Source of the DNA: Legionella lansingensis
GTDB lineage: Bacteria > Pseudomonadota > Gammaproteobacteria > Legionellales > Legionellaceae
Assembly (NCBI RefSeq): GCF_900187355.1
Contig: NZ_LT906451.1
Span: 1,919,001-1,983,000, forward strand
Reading direction: 5' to 3'
DNA length: 64,000 nucleotides
Positions 1 through 9,154 of the stretch are shown in pieces (position 1 is the first letter of the stretch; every line of letters begins with the position of its first letter). Under the pieces are notes generated by a model, which searched no databases, was not told where the DNA came from, and was given only the letters and a program-made list of their open reading frames with translations. The translations under genes and the position numbers were made by a program.

Positions 1-621
1 CTTATAAATACCGTCAAAAAGAGTGCCTGGAGCTGGCACCGTCAGGAAGGACATGTAATGAAAAAAACCCTCTTCGTTGACTGCTCGAATCTGTTCTGGG
101 TCTCGCAGTAGCGCCTTGATTTCAGAGGCGAATACAATGCGGCCATTATGAATACTATAATACAGTGGTTTAATGCCGGTGCGATCCCTGACTAACCACA
201 ATTCTTGATTTCTACTGTCCCAAATGGCGATAGCGAACATACCACGAAATCGATGCAAACAATCGATACCCCAGTGTTCAAAAGCATGTAGGATGACTTC
301 AGTGTCGGAATGATTCGTCTTCCAGGTATGGCCACCAAGCTCTTCTAACTCTTTACGAATATCGGCATGATTGTAAATCTCACCATTAAAAACAACCCAA
401 ATAGAGCCATCCTCATTACACATCGGCTGATTGGCAGTATCGGACAAATCAATGATGGATAAACGACGGTGACCTAAACCAATTTTTTTATCGGGTGCTA
501 TCCAAACACCTGCGCCATCAGGCCCACGGTGAGCCATCGTGTCGCGAAGATTAATCAGATAGGATTCACTTACTTCAAAAGGTGAATCATTAAAGGACAA
601 TACCCCTACAATTCCGCACAT
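1..621 (-). CDS. asnB: Asparagine synthetase (glutamine-hydrolysing), N-terminal part, cut by window edge
   Basis: The 207 residues visible form the class II glutamine amidotransferase domain that releases ammonia from glutamine for asparagine synthesis. The protein starts MCGIVG, so the processed N-terminal Cys2 nucleophile is present. The family motifs RLSIIDLS, NGEIYN and HSDTEVIL follow in the usual order, as does a VRDRTGIKPLYY segment. The ATP-dependent synthetase domain (about 400 further residues) lies beyond the left edge. The ATG is fixed by the need for Cys at position 2. It sits last in a minus-strand polysaccharide locus, where asnB-like genes are common and often amidate a sugar acid or supply ammonia. 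Whether it makes free asparagine or modifies a sugar cannot be told from this half. Confidence 0.9.
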   Translation of the reverse strand, partial: MCGIVGVLSFNDSPFEVSESYLINLRDTMAHRGPDGAGVWIAPDKKIGLGHRRLSIIDLSDTANQPMCNEDGSIWVVFNGEIYNHADIRKELEELGGHTWKTNHSDTEVILHAFEHWGIDCLHRFRGMFAIAIWDSRNQELWLVRDRTGIKPLYYSIHNGRIVFASEIKALLRDPEQIRAVNEEGFFHYMSFLTVPAPGTLFDGIYK

Positions 622-648
622 CGATTTTAAATTCCAATTCGTTAATAT

Positions 649-1926
649 TTATTTCTCTTGAACAGCACACCCTGGATGGTCTTGAATAAATTTTTCTACT
701 AAATTCACTATGTGTTGCAAATCATACTGCTTTAAACGACTATGACAAGGTATATTAATTATCTGATTAGCAACGCTCTCTGCCAATGGATAAGAACCAG
801 CCTGATAATTAAATAATGGAGAAGTGGGTATTGGCGATAATGGACCATCAAACCATTGACCCAATTCGACGCCTCTTTCCCCAAAATAACGAACGGCAAG
901 CTCTCGATTAGCCACCAGGAAAGAAACACGTGGAGCCACAGAGATCTCATCCTCGGAAGGAGAGCCTGGTATGAAAATGTTTAGCTTGGCGAGAGACTCC
1001 CTTATGACAGCGGCGTTTCTCTCACAAGCTGAAATGATTTTTGCAAAATCACGCCATTGAAGAATTGCTAATGCAGCCTGAATGCCCCCCATCTTCATCA
1101 AAAAATTGGAACTCACAATGCCATCAAATTCCAGTTTAGGCGTGGACGGCCTAAAGATACGGCTCTTAAACCCTACAGCCAATGTATATTTTTTAATTAC
1201 ATAGGGGGTAAGCGGATGGTAACACCAAGCTGATATTACCGTTTGCCACAAATCACGGGTTGCAGACCACCATGACGGTTCATGCAATTGAGCGTAGAAT
1301 TTTTCAACGGCATGAACAAGTTGCTGATCATTAACAATGAGAATACCGCCCCATCCGACAGACAGCGTTTTTGATAACTCCATAGATAGGATGGCTGCAT
1401 CTGCCAATGTCCCCACATAACGGTCATCCACTTTTGAGCCAATAGATAAGGCACAATCCTCAATAACCAGGATCCCTTGTGCTTTTGCATTCTCAATAAT
1501 GACCTGCGGTACTGGCTTGCCTAAGGTATGTTGCACAACAATAGCTCGTACACGAGACGATAAGACCTTAGAAACCGCATCCCATTCAACATTGAGTGTG
1601 TCTGCGCTAATATCAACATAAATGGGCTTCGCTCCCACAGCGATAACAGCTGTAGGCACTGCTAAGCAAGTATATGCCGAGAGCAGTACTTCGTCACCAG
1701 GTCCAATGCCAGCCGCTTTAAGGCAAGCAGTTAGTGCTGATCGCCCACTACCAAATGAAAATACGCCAGCGCTGGAAGAGCAATAAGTCTTTTTAATTTC
1801 TTGATGTAATCGACGGCGTTGTGCCTCAGCATTTCTCCATAAACTGGCCAACCATAAAGCGATACCCTGCAAAGAGCGCCAAATAGTGATGGAGCCCAAA
1901 TAGAGTGATATTTGCCGCTTCCACAT
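649..1926 (-). CDS. DegT/DnrJ/EryC1/StrS-family PLP aminotransferase
   Basis: A 425-residue protein of the sugar-aminotransferase family, which moves an amino group from glutamate to a keto-sugar nucleotide. The family landmarks are present: GSGRSAL near residue 60, GDEVLLSAYTC near 77-87, the PLP-contacting IEDCA at 155-159 and the Schiff-base lysine K186 in MELSKTLS. The loop after the lysine reads GWGG where the family normally has GEGG, so substrate contacts may differ. An N-terminal extension of about 45 residues with a hydrophobic stretch (residues 8-30) is longer than usual and could be a membrane anchor. It is less similar in pattern to the PseC and Per enzymes of this locus than they are to each other. 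The substrate is unknown. Confidence 0.8.
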   Translation of the reverse strand: MWKRQISLYLGSITIWRSLQGIALWLASLWRNAEAQRRRLHQEIKKTYCSSSAGVFSFGSGRSALTACLKAAGIGPGDEVLLSAYTCLAVPTAVIAVGAKPIYVDISADTLNVEWDAVSKVLSSRVRAIVVQHTLGKPVPQVIIENAKAQGILVIEDCALSIGSKVDDRYVGTLADAAILSMELSKTLSVGWGGILIVNDQQLVHAVEKFYAQLHEPSWWSATRDLWQTVISAWCYHPLTPYVIKKYTLAVGFKSRIFRPSTPKLEFDGIVSSNFLMKMGGIQAALAILQWRDFAKIISACERNAAVIRESLAKLNIFIPGSPSEDEISVAPRVSFLVANRELAVRYFGERGVELGQWFDGPLSPIPTSPLFNYQAGSYPLAESVANQIINIPCHSRLKQYDLQHIVNLVEKFIQDHPGCAVQEK

Positions 1927-2010
1927 CGATCAAACCCCTAGAATGTTCCTTCTATTTCAATCTTCGCATCCAAATTACAGATTGAACCATCTCAACTTAA
2001 CCGGAACCTC

Positions 2011-2817
2011 TTATTTTGTAGCGTTGATTAGCATAAAAAAACCCTGCGATTTGAAAAACGTTTTTATAATTTGTCGGGGCCAAAAAAATTTAATTAGCTT
2101 AATTAACATTCCTTTATGCTGTTGACCATTATACGAAGTTAACAGATCACCATGACACAGTAGCGTTTTAATTTCCACCTGACGAAATTTTTTAAACATC
2201 TCACGAGCTTCTTTTACAGAATAGGCTTTAGTTCCAGGACTTTCTTGATACTTATCGTAAATTTCTGTTAGGGAAGTAAAGGGCTTTCCTTTTAATAAAC
2301 CATGTCTCAGCCATCCTAAATACCCTACAAAGCTATACTTGTGATAAATCATTATCTTGGCAGTACCCCCTTCTTTCAGTACTCTAAAAACTTCTGAAAT
2401 AGCTTTTGGGGTATCAGGGGAATGATGTAAAACTCCCCAAGAATAAACCAAATCAAATGTATCATTGGAAAAAGATAACTTCTCCGCATCAGCTACTTTT
2501 AAATCAGAATTTAAGCCAAGCAACTGCAAGCGTTTTTTTGTATAGCTTATCGCACGATCAGTAAGATCTATCCCGCTCAATTCAGCCCCGGCTTCAGCAA
2601 ATTTTTGGTGATCTGACCCTAGACCAACTCCAATCTCCAGAACTTTCTTTTGTTGGTAGCGATGAAACTCAGCAAAATCCAGGATATACGGCTCGAGCTC
2701 ATACCTGATTTTTGCCTGACGTTCAAATCCTTCTTTATTGTCTAGTCCCGCAAGATACAATTCACCACATGAATCAGTGTTCCAAAAATTGTAAACGGCT
2801 TGTTTCGCTTGATCCAT
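2011..2817 (-). CDS. Class I SAM-dependent methyltransferase
   Basis: A 268-residue methyltransferase with the glycine-rich SAM motif VLEIGVGLGSDH at residues 59-70, an acidic end of strand 2 (GIDLTD) and the post-I/motif II segment DLVYSWGVLHHSPDTP. It is a typical Methyltransf_11-type fold followed by about 100 residues of variable tail. A good ribosome site (AAGGA) precedes the ATG. Given its place at the end of the polysaccharide locus, O- or N-methylation of a sugar residue is the likely job, but the acceptor cannot be read from sequence. Confidence 0.8.
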   Translation of the reverse strand: MDQAKQAVYNFWNTDSCGELYLAGLDNKEGFERQAKIRYELEPYILDFAEFHRYQQKKVLEIGVGLGSDHQKFAEAGAELSGIDLTDRAISYTKKRLQLLGLNSDLKVADAEKLSFSNDTFDLVYSWGVLHHSPDTPKAISEVFRVLKEGGTAKIMIYHKYSFVGYLGWLRHGLLKGKPFTSLTEIYDKYQESPGTKAYSVKEAREMFKKFRQVEIKTLLCHGDLLTSYNGQQHKGMLIKLIKFFWPRQIIKTFFKSQGFFMLINATK

Positions 2818-2975
2818 TTCATTTCCTTAATTTGCTTTTATGCAAGCTCTGAGAATAAGATAAATTATTGCAAACGTTTGATTCAGATGTTTGCGATTCC
2901 TCCAATACCCCGAATTTTATGGACAAGCTTATTGTCAGACAACATAAATTTCAATAAAAATTCTTAAATAGGCAA

Positions 2976-4259
2976 TTAAAATTGATTTCTACCTATCTGA
3001 TGCCCTGATTTAGGCATGACAGTCATAAACAGTTCAGCCATCCTGTCATTTGTTCTTTCTACTGAAAAAATAGCCTCTGCACGACGCCGTGCGGCAATAC
3101 CCATCGCCTCTCGCAAATTGGCGTCTGATGCCAATCGTTCAATGCAATGAAGTAACTCTTCTCCGTCGATGTGCTGAGTCTCTTTATCCAGGGGTACAAG
3201 ATATCCCGTTTCCCCATGTACGATGGCTTCTGGGATACCCCCCGCATCGCTGCCAATCACTGGTCGCGAAGCAGCCATGGCCTCTTTAATGGACATCCCC
3301 ATGCAGGCATGTTGATCATGGGAAGGGGCTAGCACAATATCACTAGCTGCATAGATAGAGGGCTGCAACTCAAACGGTATGTTATTTAGAACATGGACTC
3401 GTCCCTGATATTTCTTCGCAAATGCCGCAACGGCTTCTGAAAACGGTCCTTTCGCTCCCGCAAACAGTAATTTAACCTTTGGCAAGTGCTCAAGAAGAGT
3501 TGGGGCTATTTCAAGCAAACGTCCGATTCCCATTTCCTCATTAAACCGTCCCATAAAGGTCGCCAAAATTTCATCTGACGTCACACCAAGTTCTGCACGA
3601 TAAGGTTCGCGTAATTCTTTCTTTGCAAAACGATCCAAATCGATACCTAAATACACCGGCTCGATTTCCTGTGAAATACCTAACACCTTTGCAAAACTAC
3701 AAGCGCAGTGTTTACTCGAAGAGGCCACTGCCTGTGGACTGGCAAGATATCGTTCAAAAAACGTCTTACGTTTCATAAAAAAATTGGGGCTATCGTATAT
3801 TTCCCCAAAAATCATCAGCATGACACCACGATAAGCACCCCAGGTATGCTTGCAAGGTAATAAGGAAAGCGAGCAATCACTTTGGTAGAAACTAACAACC
3901 TGACTTCTGTGCTGCTCAGCAATATGGTTGATGAGTATTGCTTTGACAGCTTCTGAAACCACTCTGCGAACTCCAAATCCTTCTTTTCCTAATGTCTTTA
4001 AAGACGCAGCTACCATGCGTCGACCTGGATGTGAAGCGAGTTTTCGCAGATGACGTCGAGTATCAAATCGATAAAGAGTAGCGCCATCAATCTGACTTAC
4101 TTCCTCTTTATCTCCAAAACTGATAATAGCCACATCCTGTGCACCACGGGCAAACATACCTGGAATTAAAGTAGTCAGATGGGTTGCAATACCACCATAA
4201 GGTGGAGGATAAGGTCCAACTAATAATAGCCGTAAGTTTTCACACTGTTTTTCTTTCAT
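2976..4259 (-). CDS. GT4-family glycosyltransferase
   Basis: A 427-residue GT-B retaining glycosyltransferase. The N-terminal acceptor domain starts with LLVGPYPPPYGGIATH, the family's glycine-rich loop. The C-terminal domain has the GT4 nucleotide-sugar signature around EAMAASRPVIGSDAGGIPEA, including the E-x7-E pattern. It probably adds one sugar to the lipid-linked O-antigen repeat unit on the cytoplasmic face of the inner membrane. It lies 22 bases after the HPRT-like gene in the same direction, so it belongs to the same transcription unit. Donor and linkage are unknown; GDP-perosamine made by the adjacent genes is an attractive donor, but this is inference. Confidence 0.85.
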   Translation of the reverse strand: MKEKQCENLRLLLVGPYPPPYGGIATHLTTLIPGMFARGAQDVAIISFGDKEEVSQIDGATLYRFDTRRHLRKLASHPGRRMVAASLKTLGKEGFGVRRVVSEAVKAILINHIAEQHRSQVVSFYQSDCSLSLLPCKHTWGAYRGVMLMIFGEIYDSPNFFMKRKTFFERYLASPQAVASSSKHCACSFAKVLGISQEIEPVYLGIDLDRFAKKELREPYRAELGVTSDEILATFMGRFNEEMGIGRLLEIAPTLLEHLPKVKLLFAGAKGPFSEAVAAFAKKYQGRVHVLNNIPFELQPSIYAASDIVLAPSHDQHACMGMSIKEAMAASRPVIGSDAGGIPEAIVHGETGYLVPLDKETQHIDGEELLHCIERLASDANLREAMGIAARRRAEAIFSVERTNDRMAELFMTVMPKSGHQIGRNQF

Positions 4260-4281
4260 GAATACCCTTTAACTTTAATAA

Positions 4282-4782
4282 TTACTGAACAGATACAAGA
4301 TGTGGGTGCACTTTTTCAATGCCTGAACCAATCCCATAGCCTGTTGCAATTTCAGATCCCAATTCAAACGCCACATATTTTAATGGTAAGTCCACAGACA
4401 ATTGCGCAGGCTTCACTCCAAGTGCACACATTGCAAGACTTTGAGGTTGACGTAAACGAAGCATATCGAGAATATAACGAGGGGTTCGCCCACTAACCAC
4501 AATGCCTTCCACCACTAATACATTTCGGGCATAGAGAGGTTCATTGATGTCTTGAATGATGCGAACTTCACCAGATGCATTGCCATTTGCATAGCTATTA
4601 AAACTTAAGAAATGCAGTCGGCTCGGCACTGTAAACTGTCTTACAAGATCAGCACAAAACATGCTTGCACTATTAACAAGACAAATAACATCAAGAGTCA
4701 AACCAGCGTAATCAGCATTGATTTGCTCTGCAAGACAATTTACCCGTTCTTTAATTTGTTCTTCCGTAAAAAGTACTCTCAT
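4282..4782 (-). CDS. Hypoxanthine phosphoribosyltransferase-like protein with altered PRPP loop
   Basis: A 166-residue type I phosphoribosyltransferase-like protein, about the length of bacterial Hpt. The segment around residues 35-49 ([14 protein letters not shown]) matches the Hpt region usually reading LKGSFMFMADLIR. The PRPP loop at 90-100 reads [11 protein letters not shown]. In active enzymes this loop is VVEDIIDTG-like with two more acidic residues; here the first D is G93 and the second is V96. It overlaps gmd by 4 bases, so it is translationally coupled within the polysaccharide operon. Either it is a purine salvage enzyme with weakened activity or a repurposed fold for sugar-nucleotide metabolism. 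I cannot choose between them. Confidence 0.7.
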   Translation of the reverse strand: MRVLFTEEQIKERVNCLAEQINADYAGLTLDVICLVNSASMFCADLVRQFTVPSRLHFLSFNSYANGNASGEVRIIQDINEPLYARNVLVVEGIVVSGRTPRYILDMLRLRQPQSLAMCALGVKPAQLSVDLPLKYVAFELGSEIATGYGIGSGIEKVHPHLVSVQ

Positions 4783-5873
4783 ACGCTGTAATCCATAACT
4801 TTATAACCATGTCGCTTCACAAGATTATCTCGTTGTGCTGCTTTAAAATCTTCCGCAACCATTTCTGCCACCAAATCAACAAATGACGTTTTTGGTGTCC
4901 AACCCAGTTTTGCTCTGGCTTTACTGGCATCACCTAACAATGCATCCACTTCTGTAGGACGAAAATAACGGGGATCTACTGCTACAATACACCGGCCATC
5001 TTCATCGTAACCACGTTCATTCTCACCAGCTCCTGACCAGGTTAGTCTCATTCCCAATTCACCAGCTGCCGTGTTCACAAAATCACGAACACTATGTTGA
5101 ATGCCAGTCGCAATGACGAAATCCTCGGGATAATCCTGCTGTAACATTAACCACTGCATTTCGACGTAATCTCTCGCATGTCCCCAATCACGCCTGGCGT
5201 CCAAATTACCCAGATACAAGCAGTCTTGCAAACCTAGCTTAATACGTGCTAATGCTCGGGTAATCTTGCGAGTTACGAAGGTCTCTCCACGAATGGGTGA
5301 CTCATGGTTAAATAAAATTCCATTACATGCATAGATATTATATGCCTCACGGTAGTTAACCGTAATCCAATAAGCATACAATTTTGAAACCGCATAAGGA
5401 CTACGCGGGTAAAAAGGAGTCTTTTCAGTTTGAGGAGTTTCCTGCACAAGTCCATAGAGCTCTGAACTAGACGCCTGATAAAAACGGCATGTTTTTTCAA
5501 GTCCTAAAATACGAATAGCCTCAAGAATACGTAATGCTCCGAGTGCGTCGGAATTCGCAGTGTATTCTGGCTCTTCAAAAGACACTGCCACATGCGATTG
5601 AGCCGCCAGATTATATATCTCATCAGGCTTAACTTTTTGAATCACATGCACCAAACTCATGGAATCAGTCATGTCTCCAAAATGACAGAAAAACCGGCAG
5701 CTCGGATCACGTTCATCGGTAATTAAGTGATCGATACGACTGGTGTTAAACAACGACGATCGTCGTTTGAGACCGTGAACAATGTAGCCTTTTGCTAATA
5801 AGAACTCGGCAAGATAAGCACCATCCTGGCCTGTTATTCCAGTAATAAGTGCGGTTTTACGCGGAGTATTCAT
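4779..5873 (-). CDS. gmd: GDP-mannose 4,6-dehydratase
   Basis: A 364-residue short-chain dehydrogenase/reductase that converts GDP-D-mannose to GDP-4-keto-6-deoxy-D-mannose. It has the NADP-binding [16 protein letters not shown] at residues 11-26, the Gmd-specific [14 protein letters not shown] segment, [15 protein letters not shown], the catalytic Y160-x3-K164 (YAVSK) and the GETFVTRKI region. Length is typical for the family. It overlaps per by 17 bases and the HPRT-like gene by 4. With manC further along supplying GDP-mannose and per using the product, it is the middle step of GDP-perosamine synthesis. Confidence 0.95.
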   Translation of the reverse strand: MNTPRKTALITGITGQDGAYLAEFLLAKGYIVHGLKRRSSLFNTSRIDHLITDERDPSCRFFCHFGDMTDSMSLVHVIQKVKPDEIYNLAAQSHVAVSFEEPEYTANSDALGALRILEAIRILGLEKTCRFYQASSSELYGLVQETPQTEKTPFYPRSPYAVSKLYAYWITVNYREAYNIYACNGILFNHESPIRGETFVTRKITRALARIKLGLQDCLYLGNLDARRDWGHARDYVEMQWLMLQQDYPEDFVIATGIQHSVRDFVNTAAGELGMRLTWSGAGENERGYDEDGRCIVAVDPRYFRPTEVDALLGDASKARAKLGWTPKTSFVDLVAEMVAEDFKAAQRDNLVKRHGYKVMDYSV

Positions 5874-6984
5874 ATCCTCTTACTTCCTTAAATATAATAG
5901 GCTTTGCTGTTTCTACGAGCGTTTCTGAGACAGACTGAATCATTTCATCAGTCAATTCAGGAAATGTGGGTAAATTAAAACCACGAGCTGATAAATCTTC
6001 AGAAACAGGATTAACTTTACCTTCATAGATGGGCATCGATGTCATTGGATAGAAGAAAGGCCTTGTTTCCACGCCTTGCTCCTTAAGTTGATTTAACAAC
6101 TTGTCACGCTCATCCCGGTTGGCACGAGGTAACAACGCCGAGGTGAGCCAATTCACAGGCTTTGTGCCCTCCATTTGTGGATTCAGCATAAAACCATGCG
6201 GCGTCAAATAATGTCGATACGTTTGCAATATTCGATCTCGCTCTCTCATGAAATCATTGATTCTTTCAAGCTGGGCAACACCCAGAGCTGCTTGCAGATT
6301 GGTCATGCGATAGTTATATCCGACTTCCGTGTGCCAATAGCGTCGTTGTTTACTCATGCCATGATCACGCAGAAGACGTGCTCGCTCAGCAACAGTATCC
6401 GAATTTGTGGTGATACATCCCCCCTCTCCGGTAGTAATAATCTTATTTCCATAAAAACTAAACGTGGCACAATCCCCCAAGCCACCCACTCGACGACCTT
6501 GGTATTCTGCCCCATGTGCTTCAGCAGCATCTTCAATGATCTTTAAATCATATTCTTTCGCAATGACCCATAATTCCTTCATTGCGCAAGGATGTCCATA
6601 TAAATGCACGGGAATAATCGCTTTGGTTCTTGCTGTAATATTTTGCCGAACTAAGACTGGATCAATACACCAATCGCTATTGCGAACATCCACAATCACA
6701 GGCTTGGCCCCCGCAAGTATCACTGCATTTGCGGTAGCTGCAAATGTTAAATCAGGAATGATCACCTCATCCCCTGACCCAATACCAAGTGCTTTAAGAG
6801 CAAGATGAATAGCAACGGTTCCATTAGAGGTTGAAACGCAATGTTTTACACCACAGTACTCGGCAAACTCTCGTTCAAATCGTTCGAGATAAGGACCAAG
6901 AGAGGATACCCAGCCTGAGGACACAGCATCAGTAACAAATTGTATTTCGCGATTAGAGATGATGGGTTTTGAAATTGGAATCAT
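5857..6984 (-). CDS. per: GDP-perosamine synthase (DegT-family aminotransferase)
   Basis: A 375-residue PLP aminotransferase that aminates C4 of GDP-4-keto-6-deoxymannose. It opens with [14 protein letters not shown], and has [11 protein letters not shown] at 53-63, [11 protein letters not shown] at 71-81, IEDAAEAHG at 150-158 and the PLP lysine K181 in [13 protein letters not shown]. This set matches perosamine synthases better than ArnB or PseC types. Placement directly upstream of gmd, with a 17-base overlap, supports the substrate. A GNAT gene lies just before it in the operon and could N-acylate the product. The chief alternative is another 4-aminotransferase acting on the Gmd product, which is the same chemistry. 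Confidence 0.85.
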   Translation of the reverse strand: MIPISKPIISNREIQFVTDAVSSGWVSSLGPYLERFEREFAEYCGVKHCVSTSNGTVAIHLALKALGIGSGDEVIIPDLTFAATANAVILAGAKPVIVDVRNSDWCIDPVLVRQNITARTKAIIPVHLYGHPCAMKELWVIAKEYDLKIIEDAAEAHGAEYQGRRVGGLGDCATFSFYGNKIITTGEGGCITTNSDTVAERARLLRDHGMSKQRRYWHTEVGYNYRMTNLQAALGVAQLERINDFMRERDRILQTYRHYLTPHGFMLNPQMEGTKPVNWLTSALLPRANRDERDKLLNQLKEQGVETRPFFYPMTSMPIYEGKVNPVSEDLSARGFNLPTFPELTDEMIQSVSETLVETAKPIIFKEVRGYEYSA

Positions 6985-7037
6985 TTTATTATTTCTAGCC
7001 TAATAATCTTAAAAACATTTACTTTTTATCAAACTGC

Positions 7038-7649
7038 CTATCTTGGCCAAGACTCAGGAGTATAAGGCCATTTTAAAACTTTGCAAACCGCAGCCCAGCG
7101 GGCCTCCATTTCTGGCAGATACAGCAGTGGGACCCACCCCATTTTGAGATAAATTGCAATAGCCGGCAGACGATGATCGTGTGTTTCTAAATAAATACGC
7201 CGATAACCTCCTGCAACTAACCGGGACGTTACTGCAGCGGCTACTGCTTGTCCCAATTTTCGTCCCCTGTGAGTAGGATCAACGGCAAGCCAGCCAAAAT
7301 TTCCTGCTCGCGGATGCCTTGGAGTTGGATGATGTGATGCAAAACAGGCAGCGACTATAGCGTTGCTTGGCTCGTGCTCTATCACAAAGAAACCTTCGGG
7401 AAGTAAATGCTTGTCCCAGTAATGCAAGGGAGGCTCTTCCATGCCTGCTGCAATAAACAGCTTCAAATAACTTTGAGTATCGTCCGATCGAAACTGACGT
7501 AAACGGTATTCTTCGGGCACTTGGATCCCGGATGGAGACTCTAGTGTCTCTGGCCACACCATCTCTAAAAGGGCCGGTGTAACAGGAGGTCCTTTAATAG
7601 CCCAAATGGCACGACGTGCCAATTTTTTGAAGAATTCTTTTGGTGTCAT
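7038..7649 (-). CDS. GNAT-family N-acetyltransferase
   Basis: A 203-residue protein with a GNAT domain in its C-terminal two thirds. The acetyl-CoA-binding motif A reads GWLAVDPTHRGRKLGQAVAAA, with the RGRKLG pyrophosphate loop, and motif B is near RIYLETHDHRLPAI followed by YLKMGW. It is immediately upstream of per and gmd in the same orientation, so N-acetylation of perosamine or a related amino sugar is plausible. The first 45 residues are not part of the domain. Substrate is inferred from context only. Confidence 0.75.
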   Translation of the reverse strand: MTPKEFFKKLARRAIWAIKGPPVTPALLEMVWPETLESPSGIQVPEEYRLRQFRSDDTQSYLKLFIAAGMEEPPLHYWDKHLLPEGFFVIEHEPSNAIVAACFASHHPTPRHPRAGNFGWLAVDPTHRGRKLGQAVAAAVTSRLVAGGYRRIYLETHDHRLPAIAIYLKMGWVPLLYLPEMEARWAAVCKVLKWPYTPESWPR

Positions 7650-7663
7650 ACCTAATTTACCTG

Positions 7664-9121
7664 TTACTCCATGTCATAAGCAACTGGTTTCTCAACCGAA
7701 GTTGCATATTCAACCGCTACTTCATCTAAAATAGCTGTGCGTAATAAATCTTGGGAATTATTGCATTGATAATCCCACTGCGCCACCAGTTTTTCACCTG
7801 ACTTTCTAGCTTCTGCTTTGTCATGCAATAAAACCTGTACTAATGAGACAAGTTCAGGAATAGAACGGCTTATTGGTGTTCCTGGTGCAAAATCGAGTTG
7901 GCCATTCTTTAAAAATCGAAGATGCGTTTTTCTACGTGCCAGCACCCCTGTATTATCTGCAAAATTAGCAACAACAGCACAGCCTAAATAGGCCGCATCA
8001 ATACCTAACGAAGTGGTATGCGACATGACCAAAACATCAACATCCATCAGCCCTTGAATGTAACTCAAAAGCTGTGCTGTAATCAAACCGCCCGAATAAC
8101 TACTCAAACCGGCGCAAACTTCCTCAGGCCACTGCAATTGAAGCAGTGTTTCTCCGTAACGCTCCATAATTTCTGCACGTTCTTCTGATGTCATGGCATA
8201 AGGACGATATACTAGTTTCGTGCTCTCGCCAAACAAACCGTTTTTATTTGCTGTGATCAGCGCATCGATGGCTTGAAACTCACTTTCCCGAGGGAAATAT
8301 ATTCGCGATACTCCGGCATAAAGCATTACACGTTTATCTTTTTTCTGATTTACTTCCCTCAGCTCAGGACTATTTTTGACAATTCTATCTATCGTACGAA
8401 ACCACATTGAACCTAAGCGGATCATGCGTGACTCTGGAACTTGATGGTAATTACGCGCGCAGTGTTCCTCAAAAGGCCCCTGAACACATACTGCATCATA
8501 ATTACACAGTAGATAACCATTTACCCATAATTGATCAGTCGTGTAAGGAACAAGGACTGTACGAAATCTGAAACGACGAGCATTCCATGCTAACATCCTA
8601 TCTTGCTCTCCCCATGAAGAAGCCTGTACTAGCGTAACTTCTTGGTATTGTCCAACTAGATTTTCAAGCATCGGTGAGCGAAATACACTGCGACCAATTA
8701 GCCAATCCAGGACTTTCCATGCTCCACGCCACAAACCAACGATGCTGGTTAATTGTTTCACCAAGCGCCTTAACCAGGGATCCGATGTGTCTTTGCCGTC
8801 TTCACCAAACTGCTTTGTCATTATTGACCAATAATATTGTAAACCACGACGACGGTTTCGACGGTAGAATGCGACTGTGCGCATTAGTTCAGAAAGTGAA
8901 TACAATATCTGAATCAATCTGGGTTGCTGTTTGGGCAGCTTAATCGGGAAGAAGCCAAGCTTAGAAGAACGATACTCGTTCCGAAAAGCATCATCATCAG
9001 CAAATGGGGTAGCTACAACGATATCCGCATCATCTTTAACAGCCCCTAAAATATGGTCATTTAAAAGAACTCGCGCTATTCGAATATTGGGAACAGAAAG
9101 AATAACCAATCGCTTGTTCAT
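7664..9121 (-). CDS. Predicted surface-polysaccharide protein, GT-B glycosyltransferase-like
   Basis: A 485-residue protein I do not recognise at family level. It starts MNKRLVILSVPNIRIARVL with a good ribosome site (AAGGAT). The first half resembles an N-terminal Rossmann-like domain, and the second half has features seen in GT-B enzymes of polysaccharide loci: VMLYAGVSRIYFPRE (start of a second domain, near 270-285), then VLVMSHTTSLGIDAAYLGCAV near 370-390, which resembles the donor-site loop of CDP-glycerol/nonulosonate transferase-like proteins. No signal peptide or membrane helix is evident. Its position between a GNAT and a dioxygenase gene in the O-antigen operon suggests a cytoplasmic glycosyltransferase. 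Confidence 0.5.
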   Translation of the reverse strand: MNKRLVILSVPNIRIARVLLNDHILGAVKDDADIVVATPFADDDAFRNEYRSSKLGFFPIKLPKQQPRLIQILYSLSELMRTVAFYRRNRRRGLQYYWSIMTKQFGEDGKDTSDPWLRRLVKQLTSIVGLWRGAWKVLDWLIGRSVFRSPMLENLVGQYQEVTLVQASSWGEQDRMLAWNARRFRFRTVLVPYTTDQLWVNGYLLCNYDAVCVQGPFEEHCARNYHQVPESRMIRLGSMWFRTIDRIVKNSPELREVNQKKDKRVMLYAGVSRIYFPRESEFQAIDALITANKNGLFGESTKLVYRPYAMTSEERAEIMERYGETLLQLQWPEEVCAGLSSYSGGLITAQLLSYIQGLMDVDVLVMSHTTSLGIDAAYLGCAVVANFADNTGVLARRKTHLRFLKNGQLDFAPGTPISRSIPELVSLVQVLLHDKAEARKSGEKLVAQWDYQCNNSQDLLRTAILDEVAVEYATSVEKPVAYDME

Positions 9122-9154
9122 GAGATCCTTACCACTTAAAAGATGAAATAATAT

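Noticed and set aside
1943-2125. A 60-codon plus-strand open frame
   Set aside because: It overlaps the 3' end of the methyltransferase gene on the other strand and has no start signals.
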